Shown here: piece after piece, positions 40,156-44,776 of the stretch | Layout: the number at the start of each line of letters is the position of its first letter | Position numbering within the stretch: the first letter of the stretch is position 1 | IMG/VR virus record: IMGVR_UViG_3300050019_000041 | Location: 1 to 44,776 of that record | From: a virus | Reading direction: 5' to 3' (one strand) | Length of the DNA: 44,776 nucleotides | Position numbers and translations under genes: made by a program | The notes under the pieces: generated by a model | Database searches by the model: none | What the model saw: the letters and a program-made list of their open reading frames with translations, nothing else | What the model was told of the DNA's origin: nothing

Positions 40156-40298
40156 TAGAGCTTTGCGACAACTTTCTCAGCTTCGGCTTTTGCAGATGCG
40201 GCCAAGGACTGCGCCTCGGCGACTGCCTTGTTTTTGTAGATCGCGGTCAGGATAACGCCTGCCGCAAATGCAACGATTGCAACGATTACGTAAACCAT
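40155..40298 (-). CDS. Small single-span membrane protein
   Basis: A 47-aa protein: a hydrophobic N-terminal segment (VYVIVAIVAFAAGVILTAIY) and a charged, Ala/Glu/Lys-rich helical tail. GGGAGACATC precedes ATG 40298, and the stop overlaps the TerS start. It lies between the holin candidate and TerS, so it may belong to the lysis cassette; a holin antagonist or spanin-related role is possible but unproven. Confidence 0.65.
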   Translation of the reverse strand: MVYVIVAIVAFAAGVILTAIYKNKAVAEAQSLAASAKAEAEKVVAKL

Positions 40299-40307
40299 GA
40301 TGTCTCC

Positions 40308-40631
40308 CTATTCTGGCTTGGTTGGGGGGCAGGGCGCGTCCGGAGGCTGTACCTGTGCCTGCGCGTTGGGTGCCCGGTTGTTGATCGAGTCAGCGCCATA
40401 CTTGAGTGCCGCAAGCGTACCGCAAAGCATTGTCGCGAATGTGCCGGCCGCTCCAATGAAGGTCACAATGTCGGTCACGCTGATAATCGCGTGGAGCTTG
40501 TAGAGTAGGCAAGAAACCCACGATACCACAGCAACCACGATGATCAACACGCAGACCTTGGTATTGCTCACCGTGCCGTCTTTGTCGCTCAGTTGCGAAC
40601 GAAGGAATCCTGCTGCCCAGTTGCCGCTCAT
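40308..40631 (-). CDS. Putative holin
   Basis: A 107-aa protein with two predicted membrane spans, about 25-44 (KVCVLIIVVAVVSWVSCLLY) and 50-76 (ISVTDIVTFIGAAGTFATML), separated by a short loop, plus a Pro-rich C-terminal tail (about 85-107). Size, topology and position in a lysis cassette match a class II holin, which would time lysis by permeabilising the inner membrane. No sequence family is recognised. Confidence 0.6.
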   Translation of the reverse strand: MSGNWAAGFLRSQLSDKDGTVSNTKVCVLIIVVAVVSWVSCLLYKLHAIISVTDIVTFIGAAGTFATMLCGTLAALKYGADSINNRAPNAQAQVQPPDAPCPPTKPE

Positions 40632-41257
40632 TTGGTCAGCCTCCCAACTCCATAGCCTACTCCAGCGCTGATGCCGATCTGTAGCGCATCGTGGCCGAGT
40701 CTATGCCAGAACGTGCCGCCCTTGGCCGTGGTGCGCCAGGTATCGCGCTCTTTAGTCATCGCCGTGAGCTGCGTATCTGTGCTGGTCTGGATGATCGCAG
40801 AACTGTCTGCGGTGAGCGTGCACGCATTGAGCTTGGCCTTGGATTCGTCGCAATCGAGTTTGTACGCCTGAAATGCGGGTATGTCGGCCTGCGGAACCAC
40901 GAGCTGTTGCGATGCTGGCGCAGTGGCCGTGGCCGGAACCTGCTGGACTTGGACCTGCGCGGGGAGATTGGGCAGCGTATTGGCGACTGCGGCCGCCTGC
41001 TGGGGCGTGACCACGATGGTGCGCTGATTGGCGATTGCTGAGAGTTGAGCGCTAAGGGTGCTGGCAGTCTGCGCCTGATCGGCCTTGGCCTGGTCGATGG
41101 ATTTCTGCGCCTCGGTGATTACCTGCTGCTGCGCAGACTGCATACTCTCAGCCTTGAGGCGCGTGTCATGCTCCTGAAGCAGCTCATAGCCGCCGAGCAC
41201 CAGCGCAAGCGCCAGGATTGCGCCGGCCACAATCGCAAACGTTCGCGAGATCGTCAT
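40628..41257 (-). CDS. Putative spanin-like membrane/coiled-coil protein
   Basis: A 209-aa protein with an N-terminal membrane anchor (TFAIVAGAILALALVLGGYE), a long Gln/Ala/Glu-rich coiled coil (30-110) and a Pro/Gln linker. A conserved-looking C-terminal segment KGGTFWHRLGHDALQIGISA ends in a Gly-rich hydrophobic stretch. It resembles i-spanins in topology, though the second C-terminal hydrophobic segment is atypical. It overlaps neighbours on both sides by ATGA junctions. Confidence 0.55.
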   Translation of the reverse strand: MTISRTFAIVAGAILALALVLGGYELLQEHDTRLKAESMQSAQQQVITEAQKSIDQAKADQAQTASTLSAQLSAIANQRTIVVTPQQAAAVANTLPNLPAQVQVQQVPATATAPASQQLVVPQADIPAFQAYKLDCDESKAKLNACTLTADSSAIIQTSTDTQLTAMTKERDTWRTTAKGGTFWHRLGHDALQIGISAGVGYGVGRLTK

Positions 41258-41622
41258 GCTGTCACCTGCAAAACCCTGTCAACGCTATCCCTGATCGCCA
41301 ACCGCACGGCCCGCGACAAGATTACGCAGCCATGCGAGGCTGAACGGTCGCCTGCCGAGTTGTCGCCGTGGATCATGAAGCCAGAGCGACCGAACGTCTC
41401 CGTTCCGTCCTTAGGCGTCAGGTGCGCAACGATTGGCCCCTTTCCGCCTGGATCGTCAAAGAACCCATCAATATCGTACTCGCCGACTGGTATGGGTCCA
41501 ACGTCGTGCACACCCTGCATTGCTGGATTGTTGAGCCCCGCGCCATATCCCGAGTATCCGCGCGCTATCAGTTCGTCTTCGGGATTAAACAGTTGGCCGG
41601 TAGATTGCTCGTATTTCCACAT
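41254..41622 (-). CDS. L,D-transpeptidase-like (Tlde1/DUF2778-type) lysis protein
   Basis: A 122-aa protein. YEQSTGQLFNPEDELIARGY is followed by SGYGAGLNNPAMQGVHDVGPIP, then GRSGFMIHGD (H85) and SASHGCVILSR (H97, C99). The H-G-D plus S-H-G-C arrangement is the active-site pattern of Tlde1/DUF2778-type L,D-transpeptidase folds, which act on peptidoglycan peptides. As first gene of the lysis cassette it may replace a classical endolysin. No Shine-Dalgarno precedes ATG 41622, but a TAGACT hexamer lies at 41634-41629. Confidence 0.75.
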   Translation of the reverse strand: MWKYEQSTGQLFNPEDELIARGYSGYGAGLNNPAMQGVHDVGPIPVGEYDIDGFFDDPGGKGPIVAHLTPKDGTETFGRSGFMIHGDNSAGDRSASHGCVILSRAVRLAIRDSVDRVLQVTA

Positions 41623-41694
41623 GCGAAAAGTCTAGCACAAGCGCCAGATTATGTACGATCGCACCATGTCGAGTCGACGAAAATGGTGTAATGG

Positions 41695-41786
41695 CCACTA
41701 CATCTTGTGGTTCTATGCGCAAATCTCAAGATAAACCACCACATCTTGTATCTTGTGGTAGGTCTGCGTACAGCCACAACATGTTG
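41695..41786. promoter_or_regulatory. Cluster of related inverted repeats (operator candidates)
   Basis: CCACTACATCTTGTGG (41695-41710) is followed by ACCAC (41735-41739) and GTGGT (41755-41759) around an ACATCTTG-type core, and then the palindrome CAACATGTTG (41777-41786). The shared ACATCTTGT and TGTGG words suggest one regulator binding several sites. Confidence 0.45.
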
Positions 41787-42123
41787 GGGTATTGACACGG
41801 GTTGTATGCTGGATCGCAGAAGCAAAGCGACAAAGCGACCCAGTTGTGACAGACGACATCGCCGCCCATCACTCAGGTGATTCCAGCGGTACCTCAATTC
41901 CCCCTACTACATATCAGCACAATGCCAGGGCTGCGCCCCGGACCCCGCTTTGCGCTTCTCGCGCGCGCGTTTGGGATGCTGGGATGAGAGATGGGAGCAA
42001 TCCGCACGCCCGCACCCCATATGCGCTTCTCCGCATAACTCAAATATCTACAGCGACATACATACGCACCGCGGCGCACATTGTGACGGCGCGCACAGTC
42101 CTGAAAATAATCGTAGATTCCTC

Positions 42124-42152
42124 TTTACACTTTCCGGGATGTGGCGCATGAT
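42124..42152 (+). promoter_or_regulatory. Possible rightward early promoter
   Basis: TTTACA (42124-42129), a 17-bp spacer and CATGAT (42147-42152). The -10 box matches only four of six consensus bases. If used, the leader to the gene at 42341 would be about 180 nt. Confidence 0.35.
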
Positions 42153-42340
42153 GATTGTGTTGGTGATGAGCGTCCATCTTCGACGCAAACGAAAATCAGC
42201 AGAAAGGCCGGTGAGCGCATGTAACGCACAGTGTTGGCTCCTAGCCAAAATGAATAAATAAGCAACACGCCTTCAGTGGCCATGCGGGCCGGAGCGCAAA
42301 AAGGAACCTCCGGCAATCAACCACATAAGGAGCAGGAAAA

Positions 42341-42538
42341 ATGACACAGACAACGGAAGTTGGCTTCGTCCGCGTAGGGGATGAGATCAGACACGGGGAA
42401 CCTTATCCTGGACCATTTGTAACGGTCATCGAGCGCGAATCTTTCAAGCACGGAACTCGGATTTGGCTCCGTCTATCGGATGGATCAGAGCATACCTTCT
42501 GCGCTGGCAATCTACTATCGCACAGACGAAGCGAATAA
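42341..42538 (+). CDS. Small hypothetical early protein
   Basis: A 65-aa beta-rich protein (FVRVGDEIRHGEPYPGPFVT, KHGTRIWLRLSDGSEHTFCA) with a good AAGGAGCAGGAAAA leader. First gene of the rightward block, which favours an early function such as host takeover. No family recognised. Confidence 0.65.
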   Translation: MTQTTEVGFVRVGDEIRHGEPYPGPFVTVIERESFKHGTRIWLRLSDGSEHTFCAGNLLSHRRSE

Positions 42539-42650
42539 ATTGCAGGCGCTTGAATGGGAAGCGGAACTTGATGAACCCCAGACGGCAGACGCGGCCAGGC
42601 GGGCGCAGTTCAACGCACGAGTAACGCAGGAGGTATCATGGAAGCGCTAG
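42480..42650 (+). CDS. Small hypothetical protein, uncertain start
   Basis: A 56-aa frame overlapping the end of the first early gene. Its C-terminal part (NKLQALEWEAELDEPQTADA, RRAQFNARVTQEV) has good coding composition. ATG 42480 has no Shine-Dalgarno; a TTG at 42540 is an alternative. It ends inside the next gene's start region. Confidence 0.45.
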   Translation: MDQSIPSALAIYYRTDEANKLQALEWEAELDEPQTADAARRAQFNARVTQEVSWKR

Positions 42651-42745
42651 CAATACTTGCAATTTTCCCGTTGATCGGAATTCTGTTCATCGGCGCAATG
42701 ATCACCCGCGACACCTGGATTGGAGGCCGCGCATGGAAAGAGTAG
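42638..42745 (+). CDS. Small membrane protein
   Basis: A 35-aa protein, mostly one hydrophobic segment (LAILAIFPLIGILFIGAM). GCAGGAGGTATC is a strong Shine-Dalgarno. It overlaps both neighbours. Function unknown. Confidence 0.6.
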   Translation: MEALAILAIFPLIGILFIGAMITRDTWIGGRAWKE

Positions 42746-43026
42746 GCGTACCACTATCGGTTCTGTGCGAGGCGGCCGAAGACGCGCAAGTCCGCGCAGA
42801 GATTGCCAAGCAGATCGTCGGCGAGTGGATGGACTGCCCAGAGCACGCAGACGCTGCGCACTCAGTCAATGTTTACTCTTTCGCAAACATCCTGCACGAG
42901 TCTTGGCCTCGGAGCTTATGGCGCTTTGTGCGCGGCATGAACTGGCCGATGATTGGTGCGTTGCTGTTTTGTTTGGTGGTCGAAGGCGCGGCAGTCTGGG
43001 CGATTTATCACGCGATTGTGGGGTAG
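42733..43026 (+). CDS. Hypothetical protein with C-terminal membrane segment
   Basis: A 97-aa protein. The soluble N-terminal part (LSVLCEAAEDAQVRAEIAKQ) precedes a hydrophobic C-terminal segment (WPMIGALLFCLVVEGAAVWA). GGAGGCCGCGC precedes the ATG. Small membrane proteins in early phage operons are often involved in superinfection exclusion, but nothing here proves it. Confidence 0.6.
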   Translation: MERVGVPLSVLCEAAEDAQVRAEIAKQIVGEWMDCPEHADAAHSVNVYSFANILHESWPRSLWRFVRGMNWPMIGALLFCLVVEGAAVWAIYHAIVG

Positions 43027-43029
43027 TAA

Positions 43030-43332
43030 GTGGATCGAGAATCAATCTGGAGCGCCGCAGTAGCCTGCGCAGACGAGCACATGCGCAGCGCTGGGCGCAA
43101 GGGGTGGGACGATAGCGACTGGTGCGCAATGGTCGCAGAGTTTGACCGCCTATGCCCACCGCTGGAGCTACTGCCGACCGCGCAGATCCGCGCTGAGGTT
43201 AACCGGCGCACTGCGCACGATCACCCGAAGCCCAAGCGTAAGAAAGGCTGTGTTGGATGCGGCCTATTGCTCGGCGCACGAGAGAGGCGCACCGCTTGCC
43301 CTATGTGCGGTGCAAGAAATCCACGCAAGTAA
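43030..43332 (+). CDS. Hypothetical protein with C-terminal zinc ribbon
   Basis: A 100-aa protein starting at GTG 43030. The N-terminal part is acidic/helical (AVACADEHMRSAGRKGWDDS). A Lys-rich linker leads to CVGCGLLLGARERRTACPMC, a four-Cys zinc ribbon. Nucleic-acid or protein binding likely; target unknown. Confidence 0.6.
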   Translation: MDRESIWSAAVACADEHMRSAGRKGWDDSDWCAMVAEFDRLCPPLELLPTAQIRAEVNRRTAHDHPKPKRKKGCVGCGLLLGARERRTACPMCGARNPRK

Positions 43333-43372
43333 CAACGCTGCGGGCACGAGAGAGCCCAAGGAAAGGGATAAA

Positions 43373-43600
43373 ATGAAGCTCTGGAGAGCATGGTATAGAT
43401 ATGCAGACTATGAGTGTCAGGCAACAGTCGTACTCACAGTTGGGGCAACTAAGGCTGAAGTCGATGAAAGCCTACTTCTGCACTACGAGTCTCTCAAACC
43501 GGAGGACCGTTATGTGTCGTTAGGATGCGGAGACGGTGACGACCTGCTGGAGATAGTCGCAGTAGGGGAGTTTGACAGCGGTGAAATATGGGACTGCTAG
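43373..43600 (+). CDS. Small hypothetical protein
   Basis: A 75-aa protein (LWRAWYRYADYECQATVVLT; CGDGDDLLEIVAVGEFDSGE). ATG 43373 is preceded by AAGGAAAGGGATAA. Beta-rich. No family recognised. Confidence 0.6.
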   Translation: MKLWRAWYRYADYECQATVVLTVGATKAEVDESLLLHYESLKPEDRYVSLGCGDGDDLLEIVAVGEFDSGEIWDC

Positions 43601-43729
43601 GCACCTTCGTGATACATAATGCGCAAAATAAACATGTGCGCACAGTGCGTAAATCATGCTACATTTGATCTGCCCTAGTTATCACGATAGAGCGCAACCA
43701 AAACAATCAACCGCAGCACCGGAGGCATT
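43601..43729 (+). promoter_or_regulatory. Short intergenic region with palindrome
   Basis: 129 bp. It contains the 10-bp palindrome TGTGCGCACA (43635-43644) and an AT-rich run with ATACATAATG (43611-43620) that could be a -10 box, without a clear -35. GGAGGCATT precedes the next ATG. Confidence 0.35.
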
Positions 43730-44098
43730 ATGAACAGCTCCTTTTCTTCTTCGCCCGCATCAAACCCCAAACCACAACCGATGACGTTCGCAGACTCCCT
43801 GCGCGCATACGCCGACTGGTGCGAAGAGCATCCAGACCTTGTTTTGGACGCAGATATCAGCACGTACGGATCAAGCGCAGATCAGATTCACGATATCCTT
43901 TTCTGTGATTCTGCAGCATCCGTGGATATGCTAAATCCTGAAGACAAAATCTGCTACATCAAGCAGCGGTTCGGATCGCTTTCGATTTCGCACGTTGTTC
44001 GCAAAGAGAAAATCTGCAACTTGGCAATCGTAGACAACCAGGTGACGCAGGTTCTCAAGCCGGAATTCGCAGAGCTCGTGAAGGACGTGACTGCATGA
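43730..44098 (+). CDS. Hypothetical protein
   Basis: A 122-aa protein with a Ser/Pro-rich N-terminus and a folded remainder (FADSLRAYADWCEEHPDLVL; CYIKQRFGSLSISHVVRKEK). Clear Shine-Dalgarno (GGAGGCATT). No family recognised; it overlaps the next gene by ATGA. Confidence 0.65.
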   Translation: MNSSFSSSPASNPKPQPMTFADSLRAYADWCEEHPDLVLDADISTYGSSADQIHDILFCDSAASVDMLNPEDKICYIKQRFGSLSISHVVRKEKICNLAIVDNQVTQVLKPEFAELVKDVTA

Positions 44099-44271
44099 GC
44101 CGGTATATCCCTCAAGACTATCGCGGTGATCACGATGGAGACGGTATCGAAAGGCGTAGACTTGCGGCTGTAGATCGCGCCTACTATCGCGCAATCAATC
44201 GTAGCCATGACGACGAGGACGAGGAAAACGAACGCGCACGGCAGCGCGAGATTGACGAGGACAAAGCATGA
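44095..44271 (+). CDS. Small acidic hypothetical protein
   Basis: A 58-aa protein (RYIPQDYRGDHDGDGIERRR; HDDEDEENERARQREIDEDK), highly charged and probably disordered at its end. It overlaps both neighbours by ATGA junctions. Confidence 0.55.
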   Translation: MSRYIPQDYRGDHDGDGIERRRLAAVDRAYYRAINRSHDDEDEENERARQREIDEDKA

Positions 44272-44776
44272 AGGGTTATAAGGGATTTGACAAGGATATG
44301 AAGTGCCGCTCGATGCAGTACGAGGTCGGCAAGACGTTCACACACAGCGGAACGGTTTCGCTATGCAACCAGGGGCTTCACTTCTGCGAGCATCCGCTCG
44401 ATACGTGGAACTATTACAAGCCGAATGACGGCAGCCGCTACGCCAAAGTCGATTCCGATGGGGTATCGGACAAAACAGAAAAAGACAGCAAACGGGTCGC
44501 TTCATCTCTTACCGTCAAGGCCGAGGTGAAGATTCCGGCGCTCCTAAAGGCTGCGGTTGAGTTTGTTTTCAGCAAGGTAAAACCATCCGCCGGCGACTCC
44601 GCTCACAGCGCCACCGCCGGCGACTCCGCTCACAGCGCCACCACCGGCTACTCCGCTCACAGCGCCACCACCGGCTACTCCGCTCACAGCGCCACCGCCG
44701 GCGACTCCGCTCACAGCGCCACCGCCGGCGACTCCGCTCACAGCGCCACCACCGGCTACTCCGCTCACAGCGCCAC
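44268..44776 (+). CDS. N-terminal part of DUF7666-like repeat protein (continues at left end)
   Basis: The start of the gene that continues at base 1. Residues 1-100 (KGYKGFDKDMKCRSMQYEVG, TFTHSGTVSLCNQGLHFCEH, PLDTWNYYKP) match the conserved N-terminal domain I associate with DUF7666 phage proteins. After FVFSKVKPSAGDSA the protein becomes nine-residue repeats through the window end. The frame is open at 44776. The full protein would have roughly a dozen repeats, but the exact number is unresolved because the cut falls inside the array. Confidence 0.8.
   Translation, partial: MKGYKGFDKDMKCRSMQYEVGKTFTHSGTVSLCNQGLHFCEHPLDTWNYYKPNDGSRYAKVDSDGVSDKTEKDSKRVASSLTVKAEVKIPALLKAAVEFVFSKVKPSAGDSAHSATAGDSAHSATTGYSAHSATTGYSAHSATAGDSAHSATAGDSAHSATTGYSAHSA
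44587..44776 (+). repeat. 27-bp in-frame tandem repeat, right-end portion
   Basis: About seven copies of the same 27-bp unit as at the left end. The last 11 bases equal the first 11 bases of the window, but no longer exact overlap is seen, so copy number across the junction is uncertain. Confidence 0.95.

Larger units (their letters stand above)
41623..42340. promoter_or_regulatory. Divergent intergenic control region
   Basis: 718 bp between the leftward late block and the rightward early block, without a convincing gene. It holds operator-like inverted repeats (41695-41786) and TTGACA at 41792-41797 without a good -10 match. It also has a tandem CAAAGCGA pair (41823-41838), a small hairpin TATGCG/CGCATA (42020-42037) and a second hairpin TTGGCT/AGCCAA (42234-42248). 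Confidence 0.6.

Noticed and set aside
41792-42151. 119-aa plus-strand ORF in the divergent region
   Set aside because: Starts at a TTG within a promoter-like sequence, lacks a ribosome site, and its composition is low in typical folded-protein patterns.
42139-42261. Short basic ORF before the first early gene
   Set aside because: No ribosome site, and it spans hairpins and a possible promoter, so it is more likely non-coding.
44544-44768. Gly/Ala/Val repeat protein on the minus strand
   Set aside because: It is only the reverse reading of the 27-bp coding repeat.

Overview
The window reads as a complete or near-complete genome of a tailed dsDNA bacteriophage of about 45 kb. It has TerS/TerL, portal, scaffold and capsid genes, a lysis cassette, and a lambda-like replication and recombination set. 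No tape-measure gene is visible, and several large virion or ejection-type proteins are present, so a short-tailed (podovirus-like) particle is the best guess. The two window ends fall inside the same in-frame 27-bp tandem repeat and share 11 identical bases. One gene therefore runs off the right end and continues at the left end: the molecule is circular or circularly permuted and was cut inside a repeat. I see no integrase, excisionase or recognisable CI-type repressor. The host is not determined by the sequence. A spanin-like protein suggests a Gram-negative host; a link to Acidobacteriota, based on signal-peptide style, is only a weak impression.

There are two opposing transcription blocks. 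The rightward (+) block starts near 42341, crosses the window ends and stops at 10105. It carries small accessory genes, a DUF7666-like repeat protein, an ERF annealing protein, a coiled-coil protein, a YqaJ-type exonuclease, an OB-fold protein, an ASCH-like protein, a RusA resolvase, a Gly/Ser/Tyr/Asp repeat protein, a replication initiator with iteron-like repeats inside its gene, a cytosine methyltransferase with a second gene overprinted in another frame, and a DnaB helicase. The leftward (-) block starts at 41622 and runs to 10107. In transcription order it carries lysis genes, TerS and TerL, many small genes, portal, scaffold, capsid, a GroES-like co-chaperonin, structural and adaptor genes, a 1414-aa virion protein, putative ejection proteins, and two appendage/tailspike proteins that begin with Sec signal peptides. 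The blocks converge with one base between stop codons (10105/10107). They diverge from a 718-bp non-coding region (41623-42340) with inverted repeats that look like operators.

Two HNH-AP2 homing-endonuclease-type genes interrupt the late block, one of them on the opposite strand. A frameshift splits one late gene (15348-17145).

The most unusual signals are RNA-level. The capsid gene has its own near-consensus promoter (31451-31479), whose transcript would begin almost at the base of an 82-nt cloverleaf. That cloverleaf has tRNA-like D and T arms, a 14-bp closing stem, and a UACG tetraloop hairpin in place of an anticodon arm. The replication initiator has its own promoter and a structured leader whose hairpin loop is complementary to the Shine-Dalgarno region. 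All functional names rest on motif recognition by eye; no database search was run.
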